Shown here: piece after piece, positions 1-7,745 of the stretch | How the letters are laid out: every line of letters starts with the position of its first letter | Numbering within the stretch: the first letter of the stretch is position 1 | Assembly (NCBI RefSeq): GCF_000730665.1 | Contig: NZ_BBIV01000055.1 | Location: 1-39,947, forward strand | Length of the DNA stretch: 39,947 bases | Direction of reading: 5' to 3' | DNA from: Pseudomonas plecoglossicida NBRC 103162 = DSM 15088 | Lineage (GTDB): Bacteria > Pseudomonadota > Gammaproteobacteria > Pseudomonadales > Pseudomonadaceae | Notes under the pieces: generated by a model | Told to the model about the DNA's origin: nothing | What the model saw: only the letters and a program-made list of their open reading frames with translations | Database searches by the model: none | Position numbers and translations under genes: made by a program

Positions 1-10
1 GAGAGCCGAG

Positions 11-28
11 TCAACTTCCAAAAGTTGA
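11..28. repeat. Short perfect inverted repeat
   Basis: TCAACTT and AAGTTGA (7-bp arms) flank the 4-base loop CCAA. It lies just upstream of a possible -10 box and could be an operator or the end of a terminator for an upstream gene outside the window. Nothing in the sequence decides between these. Confidence 0.4.
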
Positions 29-52
29 TCAAGACAGCTGCTCCCACACGGT

Positions 53-58
53 TATAAT
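53..58 (+). promoter_or_regulatory. Possible -10 box (TATAAT) for the DUF1289 gene
   Basis: A perfect TATAAT lies 24 bases before the ATG at 82. No good -35 hexamer is seen at 16-18 bp spacing; TTGATC at 25-30 is too far upstream. The call rests on the -10 hexamer only. Confidence 0.4.
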
Positions 59-81
59 CCGCGCCCCCAGCGGAGCAGCCC

Positions 82-273
82 ATGGCCAAAGACATCGACA
101 ACCCTTGCGTTTCACTGTGCCAGCTCAACAGCGAGCTGTGCGTCAGCTGTGGTCGCACGCGGGAGGAGATCCGCAAGTGGCGAGGCATGAAACGCCCGGA
201 GAAGATGGCCACCGTGCAGCGGGCGGCGACGCGGATGAAAGCCATTGCCAAGAAGAATGCCAAGCATCGCTGA
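82..273 (+). CDS. DUF1289 family small protein
   Basis: This 63-residue protein matches the DUF1289 pattern: an N-terminal NPCVSLCQL, then CVSCGRTREEIRKW, giving a four-cysteine arrangement (C-x4-C ... C-x2-C) that probably holds a metal, followed by a basic helix ending in lysines. The family is widespread in proteobacteria and has no assigned reaction. The ATG is preceded by a GGAG about 8 bases upstream, and the length is typical. It is a short, soluble, probably cytoplasmic protein. The oxidoreductase gene follows 69 bp downstream on the same strand, with its own ribosome binding site, so the two may be co-transcribed. Confidence 0.85.
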   Translation: MAKDIDNPCVSLCQLNSELCVSCGRTREEIRKWRGMKRPEKMATVQRAATRMKAIAKKNAKHR

Positions 274-342
274 CAGCATCGGTCGTCGCACCGACATGCC
301 TGATGCGGGCCCGACCCTCGATCATCCATTAGGAGTCCATCC

Positions 343-1302
343 ATGAAAGCTGCCATCGTCCACGCCTTCGACCAACCGCCACGCTATGGCGAGATCGACG
401 CGCCGCAGGCTGCAGCGGGCGAGGTGCTGGTGCGAGTGCGTGCCGCTGCGCTCAGCCAGCTGGTGCGCGCACAGGCCAGCGGCAAACACTACAGCAGTGG
501 CAAGACCTTGCCGTTGGTGCCCGGTGCCGATGGTGTCGGCCTGCTCGAGGATGGCACCCGGGTGTACTTCGCCTTTCCCCGTGCCCCCATTGGTGCCATG
601 GCCGAGGTCGTTGCCGTGGATGCACGCTGCTGCGTGGCCATACCGGATGATATTGATGACATCACCGCCGCTGCGATCGCCAACCCAGGCATGTCGTCCT
701 GGTCGGCGCTGCAGGAGCGCGCTGGGTTCAAGCCGGGCGAGCGTGTATTGATCAATGGCGCCGCCGGTGCCTCCGGTCGCCTGGCGATTCAAGTGGCCAG
801 GCACCTGGGTGCTTCGCGCGTGGTGGCGACCGCGCGCAGTCGTGCAGCAGAAGCAGAGCTGCGCGAGCTCGGGGCGGACGACTTCATCTGCCTGGATCAG
901 CCCGCCGAGCAATTGACCGCTGCATTGCGAGATGAAATTCGCGGGCCGGGGGTGGACATCGTCCTGGACTACCTCTGGGGGCAACCTGCCGCCTGCATCC
1001 TTGACGCATTGGGCGGTCATGCCAGCCGCGAGGCCGCGCCACGTCTGCGCTTCGTCAACATTGGAGCAATTGCCGGAGCGACCCTGCCGATGAACCCCAG
1101 CGTATTGCGCAGTACTGGCCTGGAGATGTTCGGCAGCGGCCTGGGCAGTGTCTCCAATGAAGGCCTGGCAAGGGTCGTCGGGCAATTGTTGAACGCGATC
1201 AAGCCGGCCCGGATGAAGGTCGATGCACAGGCCGTTCCCTTGAGCGATGTCGAGTCGGCCTGGCAGCGCAGCAGTGCCGAGCGCATTGTGTTTGTCCTGT
1301 AG
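343..1302 (+). CDS. Zinc-type alcohol dehydrogenase / quinone oxidoreductase-like protein (MDR superfamily)
   Basis: A 319-residue medium-chain dehydrogenase/reductase. An N-terminal GroES-like domain (about 1-120, with VPGADGVGLLEDG) is followed by a Rossmann fold whose nucleotide-binding glycine motif (NGAAGASGRLAIQVA) is near residue 140. The paired cysteine cluster of the structural zinc in classical alcohol dehydrogenases is not seen, so it resembles the zinc-free quinone reductase branch that reduces quinones or enones with NADPH. The substrate cannot be told from sequence. The start has an AGGAG site 9 bases upstream. A stem-loop (1321-1340) follows the stop. Confidence 0.8.
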   Translation: MKAAIVHAFDQPPRYGEIDAPQAAAGEVLVRVRAAALSQLVRAQASGKHYSSGKTLPLVPGADGVGLLEDGTRVYFAFPRAPIGAMAEVVAVDARCCVAIPDDIDDITAAAIANPGMSSWSALQERAGFKPGERVLINGAAGASGRLAIQVARHLGASRVVATARSRAAEAELRELGADDFICLDQPAEQLTAALRDEIRGPGVDIVLDYLWGQPAACILDALGGHASREAAPRLRFVNIGAIAGATLPMNPSVLRSTGLEMFGSGLGSVSNEGLARVVGQLLNAIKPARMKVDAQAVPLSDVESAWQRSSAERIVFVL

Positions 1303-1320
1303 TTGAAACGGCGAGGCCTG

Positions 1321-1340
1321 CCCGGCACGCCTGTGCCGGG
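1321..1340. repeat. Stem-loop after the oxidoreductase gene
   Basis: CCCGGCAC and GTGCCGGG form a perfect 8-bp stem with a 4-base loop. It begins 18 bases after the stop codon at 1302. No T-run follows, so it may stabilise a 3' end rather than act as an intrinsic terminator. Confidence 0.5.
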
Positions 1341-1448
1341 TGGCAAGGTCGATGCTGGCACGCGATACAACGTCTAAGCTGTTACAGCACCTCGCCAGCA
1401 GGGGGGCAACGGTTCGGTCTTTCGTGTGACGCATGCAGCGAGGGTGGC

Positions 1449-2111
1449 ATGACCAAGCCCAGAGAAGACAGACGCAATCGCATTCTCGACCCCGTCGACC
1501 GGGTGACCGAGGTCATCTTCGGCCTGCTCATGGCCATGACGTTCGTGGGCACGTTGAGCGTCGCGACGGCAGGCCGTGAAGAAGTGCGCACCATGCTCTA
1601 CGCCGCCTTGGGCTGCAACCTGGCCTGGGGGCTCGCCGACGCGGTCATGTACCTGCTGCGCACCTGGACCGACCGCACGCGCAACCGCAACTTCGTCAGC
1701 TACTTGAAGGACGAAGCCGGAGAAGAGGAGGGGCGCGCCCTGATCGCCAAGGCGCTACCCTCGCGCATCGCTCAGATCGCCAACGCCGATGTGCTGGAAA
1801 TGCTGCGCCAGCGCCTGGTCGATTATGCTGACCAACCCCAGCCGCCTCGCCTCGGCGCGATGGACCTGTTGGGCAGCCTGGGCGTGTTCTCCCTGGTCGT
1901 GCTGGCCACCTTTCCCGTGGTGATTCCTTTTCTGCTGACCACCGACAGCGCACTGGCCGTACGCAGCTCCAACGTGGTGACACTGGTGATGCTGTTCGTT
2001 GCCGGCTGGATACTGGCGCGCTATTCGGGTGGCAAGCCCACGCTCACTGGCTTGGCGTTCGCAATATTGGGCACTGCATTGATGGTCGGCATCATCGCGT
2101 TGGGCGGTTGA
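1449..2111 (+). CDS. VIT1/CCC1-like integral membrane protein
   Basis: A 220-residue membrane protein. Two hydrophobic segments lie near the N-terminus (about 27-48 and 53-72, including DRVTEVIFGLLMAMTFVGT), then a soluble charged stretch (about 75-140), then three C-terminal hydrophobic segments. The opening resembles VIT1/CCC1 iron/manganese transporters, but the cytosolic metal-binding helix of true VIT proteins is replaced by a shorter linker, so metal transport is not established. The ATG follows a good GAGGGTGG. The next gene starts 50 bp downstream on the same strand. Confidence 0.6.
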   Translation: MTKPREDRRNRILDPVDRVTEVIFGLLMAMTFVGTLSVATAGREEVRTMLYAALGCNLAWGLADAVMYLLRTWTDRTRNRNFVSYLKDEAGEEEGRALIAKALPSRIAQIANADVLEMLRQRLVDYADQPQPPRLGAMDLLGSLGVFSLVVLATFPVVIPFLLTTDSALAVRSSNVVTLVMLFVAGWILARYSGGKPTLTGLAFAILGTALMVGIIALGG

Positions 2112-2161
2112 GGGAAGGTCTATCCTTATCGGCCCATGGTCGTGAAGCAGCAGAGGTAACC

Positions 2162-2800
2162 ATGAGCAAGGTCTTCGTGAATGTCGGGCTCAGCCTCGAC
2201 GGCTACATGGCACCGGAAGGCATGAGCATCGAACATTGGGACAACCCCGAGTACAAGAACTGGGGCGCCAAGTGGGGCGCGCTGATGAGCTGGATACTCA
2301 AGCAGCAGTATTTTCGCGAGCGCCTCCAGTTCGGTTCGGGGGGCGAGACGGGTGTGGTCAACGACATGCTGCGCAACACCCTGGAGCGCTCCGGCGCCAA
2401 CATCATGGGCAAGCGCATGTTCGACGCCGGCGAGCGAAGCTGGCCGGAGGAAGCGCCTTTTCATGCCCCGGTGTTGGTGCTCACCCACGAGAAACGCGAG
2501 CCGTGGGTGCGGCCGGGCGGGACGACGTTCCACTTCTTCAACGACGGGCCAGCCAAGGCCCTGGAGAAAGCCCGGGAGCTTGCTGGCGACCGGGACATTC
2601 GCATCTCGGGCGGTGCGGATGTGATCCAGCAGTACCTGAACCTGGGCGCCATCGACGAACTGGAGATCGCCCAGGCCCCGATACTCTTCGGCGGTGGCAG
2701 GCGGCTGTTCGAGAAACTCCAGGACCCGGTACCGCAGTTTCGCATCGACAAGGTGCTCGATACACCAGACGCCACGCACCTGCGCTACGTGCGCGCCTGA
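2162..2800 (+). CDS. Dihydrofolate reductase / RibD C-terminal family protein
   Basis: A 212-residue protein with the DHFR/RibD reductase fold: FVNVGLSLDGYMAP at the N-terminus, NIMGKRMFDAGE in the middle, and ISGGADVIQQYLNLGAIDEL then PILFGGGRRLFE near the C-terminus. Members of this family (YyaP/YwjB-like) bind NADPH, but most are uncharacterised and do not reduce folate. The start at 2162 is chosen because AGAGG lies just upstream and the conserved beta-strand starts at once; an 18-codon upstream extension has no family similarity. It follows the VIT-like gene in the same direction. Confidence 0.8.
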   Translation: MSKVFVNVGLSLDGYMAPEGMSIEHWDNPEYKNWGAKWGALMSWILKQQYFRERLQFGSGGETGVVNDMLRNTLERSGANIMGKRMFDAGERSWPEEAPFHAPVLVLTHEKREPWVRPGGTTFHFFNDGPAKALEKARELAGDRDIRISGGADVIQQYLNLGAIDELEIAQAPILFGGGRRLFEKLQDPVPQFRIDKVLDTPDATHLRYVRA

Positions 2801-2877
2801 ATCTGTCAGTCGTTGATCGCTGCGCGTTCTGGCATCATGCGTCAGTCTTTTTTCGCATGCTGAACGAGCCTGGAACC

Positions 2878-3516
2878 ATGGACCTGAACACTTTGCTGGC
2901 TTTTACCCTGGTCGCGGCGATTGCCATCGCCAGCCCCGGGCCTGCGACCTTGATGGCGATCAACAACAGCCTTGCCCATGGTCAACGCAGCACGATCTGG
3001 TCCTCGCTGGGCAATGCCAGCGGGCTGTTCTGCCTCTCGGCGGCCGCGATGCTGGGCCTGGGAGCATTGCTGGCGAGCTCCGAATGGCTGTTCAACCTGG
3101 TGAAGATCGCCGGCGCCGGCTATCTGTTCTACCTGGGTGTGAAACAGCTGCGCAACAAGCGGCCGCTGCTGGCCGAGAGCAGTCTGCAGGGGGAGATTCG
3201 CCGGCCTACCCGTCGCAAGCTGTACCGGTCGGCGTTCTTCACCGCGCTTTCCAACCCCAAGGCCACCCTGTTCTTCACTGCGCTGTTCCCGCAGTTCATC
3301 GATCAAGGCGCCGCCTTGTTCCCTCAGTTCCTGATCCTGACTGCGATCTTCATGGCGCTCTCGGTGTCCTCGCTGAGCCTGTATGCCGCACTGGCCTCGC
3401 GTGCCAAGGGCGCCTTGCTGCGGCCGGCATGGTCGCGCTGGGTCAACCGTGGAGTCGGGGTGACGTTCATCGGTTTTGCCGCCGGGATTCTCGCCATGCG
3501 CAGGCAGACGGCCTGA
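2878..3516 (+). CDS. LysE/RhtB family amino-acid exporter
   Basis: A 212-residue membrane protein with the LysE/RhtB signature near the N-terminus (AIASPGPATLMAINNSLAHG), five or six hydrophobic helices, and the central ALSNPKATLFFTALFPQF motif. Family members export amino acids or related small metabolites across the inner membrane by proton exchange. The substrate is unknown. The start at 2878 gives the usual family length; the reading frame is open much further upstream, over the preceding gene, but that part has no similarity. A LysR-type gene begins 3 bp after the stop, the common arrangement of an exporter with its regulator, but that regulator is truncated. Confidence 0.85.
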   Translation: MDLNTLLAFTLVAAIAIASPGPATLMAINNSLAHGQRSTIWSSLGNASGLFCLSAAAMLGLGALLASSEWLFNLVKIAGAGYLFYLGVKQLRNKRPLLAESSLQGEIRRPTRRKLYRSAFFTALSNPKATLFFTALFPQFIDQGAALFPQFLILTAIFMALSVSSLSLYAALASRAKGALLRPAWSRWVNRGVGVTFIGFAAGILAMRRQTA

Positions 3517-3519
3517 GCC

Positions 3520-4190
3520 ATGACAGACAGTACCAAAACCAATCGGGCGATCTACGACCTGGACATGCTGCGGACCGTGGTGATGGTCGCCGACTGCGGC
3601 AGTTTCACCACTGCCGCTGCACGGCTGCATTCGACCCAGTCGACGGTCAGCCAGAAGGTACGCCGGCTCGAGGAAATGGTCGGGCACCCGTTGCTTGATC
3701 GCAGCAACCGCGAAGTGCATCCGACGGATGCCGGCGAGACCCTGCTGGGCTATGCGCGGCACCTGCTGGCAGTGAGCAACCAGTTGAGCGAAGCCTTGTC
3801 GGGCGGAGTGACCGTCACCGTGCGCATCGGGCTGCCGGACGACTTCGTGGCGGGCAAGACCATGCAGGCGCTGGCGGCGTTCAACCGGCGCAACCCCAAG
3901 GTCAAGCTGGAGATCACCGGTGGCCTGAGCCGTGACCTGATGAGTGCCTACGACCGTGGCGAGCTGGACCTGGTGCTGGTCAAGCAGCGCCGTCACAGCC
4001 GCGAAGCCAGCGCCTGCCAGCCCGAACGCATCGAATGGATCGACAGTGCCCGGTATCCCTGCTTCGCCCAGGACCCGATCCCGCTGGTGACCTTCCCGCC
4101 ACGCGGCTTGTACCGGGATGACATGATCACCGCCATCGAAGCCATGGGCCGCAGTTGGCGCATCGGCTTCACCAGTTCCAGCCTGGCCGG
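3520..4190 (+). pseudogene. LysR-family regulator, 3' end lost at a deletion junction
   Basis: The first 220 or so residues are a good LysR-type regulator. The winged-helix DNA-binding domain (about 13-75) includes GSFTTAAARLHSTQSTVSQK and RRLEEMVGHPLLDR, and the start of the substrate-binding domain follows. Similarity stops at SSSLAG (about 4185). The frame then runs into the antisense of an amidohydrolase gene and stops at 4218, giving 232 residues instead of about 300. The missing part is the second half of the effector domain, so regulation is probably lost although DNA binding could remain. Its likely target is the adjoining LysE gene. Confidence 0.8.
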
Positions 4191-4942
4191 CGTGTCGGCA
4201 ACGTCGCCCAGGCCATAGGCATGGCTGACTGCGACCAGGCCCTGCATGCCCAGCGCCTGGGTGCGTGCAGCGATGCGCTCGAGCTGGGCGATGCAAACAG
4301 CGCCGGGCTCGTGCAGGTGGATATCGACCTTGACGCCATGCCGGTCGGCGATACCGAAGACGATGTCGAGTTGCGCCTCGGCGTCGCCGTCCAGGGTCGT
4401 CGGGTCGATGCCACCGACGACCTGGACGCCTTCGCGAACGGCCGCTTCCATCACTTCGGCAGTACCGGGGCAGGTCACCACACCGGCCTGGGGGAAGGCC
4501 ACCAATTCGATCTCGACCAGATCCTTGTACGTCTCCCGGGCTTCGAGGATGGCGCGCAGGTTGTCCAGGCCCGTGGTGGCGTCCACGTCGACATGGCAGC
4601 GCATGGCCAGGGTGCCGTACGACGCTGCCTGGCGGATCAGCGCCTCGGCGCGCTCGACGATCGGCGGGGCGCTGGCCAGCTCGCGCTTCTCCACGGCCAG
4701 GCGTTCTCGCAGGGTGGCCACCGGCTGGTGCGGGCGCCAACGGTCACCGACGAAGCGCTTGTCCAGGTGGATATGGCCGTCGACGAACCCGGCAGGGCCA
4801 GCAGGCCTTCGAGGTCGACGGTTTCGCGGGCCGCCGTCGGGGCACGTTGCGGTCCGATGTGGGTGATGCGCCCATGCTTCACGGCGATGTGCAGCGGCAG
4901 GCCATCTTCGTCGATGGCATTGATGAACTCACGGTCGTTCAT
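4190..4942 (-). pseudogene. Cytosine deaminase-like amidohydrolase, frameshifted and truncated
   Basis: Read leftwards from ATG at 4942 (MNDREFINA...), the protein has the opening of a CodA-like amidohydrolase. At about 4788-4791 one base is missing: the frame carrying LLALPG shifts, and the metal-binding GHIHLDKRF appears in the next frame. The second frame then carries RCHVDVDA, DIHLHEPG and AVSHAYGLGD, the usual metal and active-site motifs, and breaks off at about 4190 inside LysR sequence. Over 100 C-terminal residues are missing, including the expected catalytic aspartate. It is convergent with the LysR gene, and one deletion explains the loss of both 3' ends. Confidence 0.8.
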
Positions 4943-5531
4943 GACAGGCCTTGGCCCCTTTGCTGATGGGTAGCGACACACGGTAGGGAAGATCCCGGGG
5001 GGTCACAAATTAATTATCAGGATCGACAGCAGTGCGTTTCTGGATACAGCCAGGCACTGTTCGCCTGCATTAAAAACTCCACTGAAGTCGATTCCGATAA
5101 TTAACTTTCAAAGCCTTCGCACTGGGCCCAGGATTGAGCGCGAGAACGGTAAGGCCGTTTTCAACCGGGCCTGGAAGTCCTCTGCAACGGCACTTTCAGG
5201 CGTGGTCATCGCCAACAATAAAAACCCTCCCGCTTCATAGCACTCAAATAATAGGCTTTGTTGCCAACCGTCGCCCGGTCGAGCACCGCTCTCAAGTCGC
5301 TAGGCATGAAAGTATCCCCCCAGTGTCTTTGCTGGATGAACGCCTAAAGTTCGATGTGCACTCCGGTGCGTTGCGATTTCGGTCGAGCATAACGAAAAGG
5401 GTTAAACTCGAGAACTATCAATTCTGACAGTGAGTAGTTCCGCTGCACCTTGCGATACGCAATGCTGACATACAAAAGTTTGCTCTCTATAACAGTCACT
5501 CATCGCCTGAAAGGCTCGACTTTTGGCGCCT
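4943..5531. other. Gene-poor, AT-richer intergenic stretch
   Basis: About 590 bases hold no reading frame with recognisable similarity, and the stretch looks AT-richer than its neighbours. A 33-codon leftward frame (5206-5307) and a 97-codon rightward frame (5134-5427) are open but have no convincing ribosome site or family pattern. With decayed genes on both sides, this is probably the residue of former coding DNA. Confidence 0.5.
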
Positions 5532-5815
5532 TTACGCAGCGCGGAAGGCCCTGACACTCTTCCACAGCCGATACGCGACAGGCATGCAGATAGCGCAAGG
5601 CCGGTCTCCTGATTCAATGGCGGAAGGTTCGTCGAGAAAGAACACCCGATGCTTCACATAGAAGCCGCACGCGTTGGCTTGGGGGCGTGCGGCAATCGAG
5701 CTTGATATAGCGCTTGCCACCTCGGTGGCCGCCAAGGGTGGACGGTCTAGTGCTGACAATGCGTTCTGTGTCGCTGCCGAACAGAATCCAGGTTCGCCGT
5801 TTGGGTATACGTCAG
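5532..5815 (-). pseudogene. Remnant of a small Ada-type zinc-binding domain protein
   Basis: Read leftwards, one frame (about 5730-5670) encodes STLGGHRGGKRYIKLDC and the next (about 5670-5532) encodes GFYVKHRVFFLDEPSAIES then RPCAICMPVAYRLWK before a TAA. Together they reproduce the usual order of small Ada metal-binding proteins (GTLGGH, LDC, YVxHRVFF, RPCxxCMP), but in two frames, with an indel near 5675. No start codon is evident upstream; a stop lies in frame just before the similarity begins. The gene lies just 3' of the Ada gene on the same strand and is probably inactive. The family assignment rests on recalled sequence patterns. Confidence 0.6.
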
Positions 5816-5825
5816 CTTCGCTCGA

Positions 5826-6902
5826 TCAGTTGCCCGACTCGCGCTCCAGCAACTCGCGCTTGCGCTCCACCCCCCACCGATACCCCGAAATATCGCCATC
5901 GCGTCGCACCACCCGGTGGCAGGGGATCGCCACCGCGATGTGGTTGGCCGCGCAGGCCTGGGCCACGGCGCGCACGGCTTTCGGCGCGCCGATGCGCTCG
6001 GCGATGTCGCTGTAGCTCGCCGTCGAGCCTGGCGGGATCTCGCGCAGTGCCTGCCAGACCCGTTCCTGGAACGCGGTGCCGCGAATGTCCAGGGGCAGGT
6101 TCAGGCCCAGGGAGGGTGCCTCGATGAAGCCCACCACCTGTGCCACCAGGGTTTCGAATTGCGGGTCGCCGCCGATCAAGCGGGCCTTGGGGAATTGGTC
6201 CTGCAGATCGCCCAGCAAGGCCTCGGGGCGCTCGCCCATGAGAATGGCGCAGATGCCACGCTGGCTCTGGGCGACCAGGATCGCCCCGAGCGAACATTCG
6301 CCGATGGCGAAACGAATCACGGTACCCACGCCGCCGTCGCGATAGGCCTTCACGTCCATGCCCAGCAGTTGCTCGGAGGTGGCATAGAAGCGGCTGTTGG
6401 AGTTGAAACCGGCACCGTAGATGGCGTCCGTCACCGAGCTTTCGCCCAGGCCCAGTTCCTCGCGCAGCCTGCGGGCACGGGTGGCCGAGGCGTAGGCCTT
6501 GGGCGTCAGACCGGTTTCGGCTTTGAACAGGCGGTGAAAATGGAACGCACTCAGGCCCAGTTGCGCCGCCAGTTCGTCGAGGGTGGGCGAGGTAGGTGCG
6601 CTGTCCATCAAGCGACAGGCCTTGGCCACCAGCGCGGCGCGCTGTTCGCAGGCTTGGCGTTGGTTTCGCGAGGCACGTTGGCTGGGGCGGAAACCCGCTG
6701 CCTCGGCCTGCTGGGCATCGGCGAAGAACATTACGTTTTCACGCTTGGGGCGACGGGCAGATGAACTGGGTTGGCAATACACGCCAGTGGTGCGCACGGC
6801 GTAGACGAAGTGCCCGTCCGCGGCCGGGTTGCGGGCCTGCACGGCGGCCCAGCGTTGTTCATCGGTGCCGAACGGGGCGCTCGACGGCTTGGGCTGGTTC
6901 AT
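5826..6902 (-). CDS. ada: Ada-type regulator / O6-methylguanine-DNA methyltransferase with a degenerate zinc site
   Basis: A 358-residue protein with the three Ada parts in order: an N-terminal methylphosphotriester domain (about 10-85), an AraC-type helix-turn-helix region (about 90-180, LDELAAQLGLSAFHFHRLFK), and a C-terminal methyltransferase with the alkyl-acceptor motif IPCHRVV and a preceding AVAQACAANHIAVA. The C-terminal repair function looks intact. In the N-terminal domain only the first of the four zinc cysteines is kept (GVYCQPSSS). The second is Ser, and the canonical RPCKRC pair reads RPSQRA. The zinc-dependent phosphotriester switch is therefore probably lost. A decayed Ada zinc-domain gene lies immediately downstream. 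Confidence 0.85.
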   Translation of the reverse strand: MNQPKPSSAPFGTDEQRWAAVQARNPAADGHFVYAVRTTGVYCQPSSSARRPKRENVMFFADAQQAEAAGFRPSQRASRNQRQACEQRAALVAKACRLMDSAPTSPTLDELAAQLGLSAFHFHRLFKAETGLTPKAYASATRARRLREELGLGESSVTDAIYGAGFNSNSRFYATSEQLLGMDVKAYRDGGVGTVIRFAIGECSLGAILVAQSQRGICAILMGERPEALLGDLQDQFPKARLIGGDPQFETLVAQVVGFIEAPSLGLNLPLDIRGTAFQERVWQALREIPPGSTASYSDIAERIGAPKAVRAVAQACAANHIAVAIPCHRVVRRDGDISGYRWGVERKRELLERESGN

Positions 6903-7067
6903 GGCGCGTTCTCGCTAAGGTCGAAGTGGAGCCAGTGTAGAAAGCCCTGGCAGCGCAAGCACTCCGGTTCTTGCGCTTGAATTCACGCGGCGGTAGCCCT
7001 CGCGCGCTCCAACTGCCGACGCTAACAGTGTAGGCTGCAAGCGTATCTCCTTTTGACCGAGCTCCCC

Positions 7068-7232
7068 ATGAATCGCCGCAAGAAAATCAATCAACTGCTC
7101 AAGGCCCATGCCAAGAAGGCCAACGCCAAGCTGGCGCCGCGCAGCACCAAGCCGAAGTACATCAGCAAGGCCGACCGCTTGAAAATGGCCGAGCAGGCCG
7201 CCCTCGAAGCCGATCCCGTCGTCGAAAGCTGA
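7068..7232 (+). CDS. DUF2986 family small basic protein
   Basis: A 54-residue, lysine-rich protein starting MNRRKKINQLLKAHAKKANA, with KPKYISKADR in the middle and an acidic tail. This matches the DUF2986 pattern of short basic proteins in Pseudomonas and related genera, which have no known function. The basic N-terminal half could bind nucleic acid, but that is only inference from charge. The ribosome site is weak (GACCGAGC). It is divergent from the Ada gene, with about 165 bp between their starts. Confidence 0.75.
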   Translation: MNRRKKINQLLKAHAKKANAKLAPRSTKPKYISKADRLKMAEQAALEADPVVES

Positions 7233-7324
7233 CACCCAAGGGCCGGGAACTTCGCAACGCATTTCCGGTCGATAGCCTCTTCCTTCAACCCGGGTATTTC
7301 CTGGATCGGGCGAGTGCTTTTTTG

Positions 7325-7744
7325 ATGACAAGCAAGCGTAGGCTGTCGGCTCTTATCCTGTTGTTCAGCGTTGTTTCAAGCCCGTTGAGCTTCGCCCGTG
7401 AGCGGACGGTGCAGGCACACAGCAACAATGCCACGACGCAGCTGATCGAAACGGCGTCCCGGCAGTACGCCGAAGGCAAGCTCGACCAGGCCGGCGCAAC
7501 GCTTGAGCGGGCGCTGCAGATCCAGCCGAACAACCCGGCTACCTTGCATTATCTGGGTGTGCTGCGCCTGCAACAGGGGCAGTACCAGCAGGCGCAGGTG
7601 CTGGCCACACGCTCCAACCTGCGCGTGGGGCGCAACACCGCTTTGCGCAACCGCAACTTGCAGTTGATACAGGCGGCGCAGAATGCCCAGGGTTCGGGCC
7701 AATTGCCCACGGCCGTGCCGGCGTTCATGGCAGGGCTGCAGTAG
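7325..7744 (+). CDS. Secreted TPR-containing protein
   Basis: A 139-residue protein with an N-terminal signal peptide (basic MTSKRR, hydrophobic core to about residue 24, likely cut near SFA). A tetratricopeptide-like pair of helices follows (AEGKLDQAGATLERALQI then PNNPATLHYLGVLRLQQGQ). It is probably periplasmic and a protein-interaction module; no catalytic motif is seen. A TTG directly before the ATG could also be read as start. It stops 1 bp before the remnant of the cyclase gene on the other strand, so the two are convergent. Confidence 0.6.
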   Translation: MTSKRRLSALILLFSVVSSPLSFARERTVQAHSNNATTQLIETASRQYAEGKLDQAGATLERALQIQPNNPATLHYLGVLRLQQGQYQQAQVLATRSNLRVGRNTALRNRNLQLIQAAQNAQGSGQLPTAVPAFMAGLQ

Positions 7745-7745
7745 A

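Noticed and set aside
5257..5268. GGCTTTGTTGCC, resembling ends of some insertion sequences
   Set aside because: No matching inverted end, transposase or target duplication was found nearby.
5206..5307. Leftward 33-codon frame starting MPSDLRAVLDRATVGNKAYY
   Set aside because: It reads like part of a real protein and may continue in another frame after a T-run, but it has no clear ribosome site, no known family and no reliable extent.
5134..5427. Rightward 97-codon frame in the gene-poor stretch
   Set aside because: No family pattern, poor codon character and no Shine-Dalgarno site.
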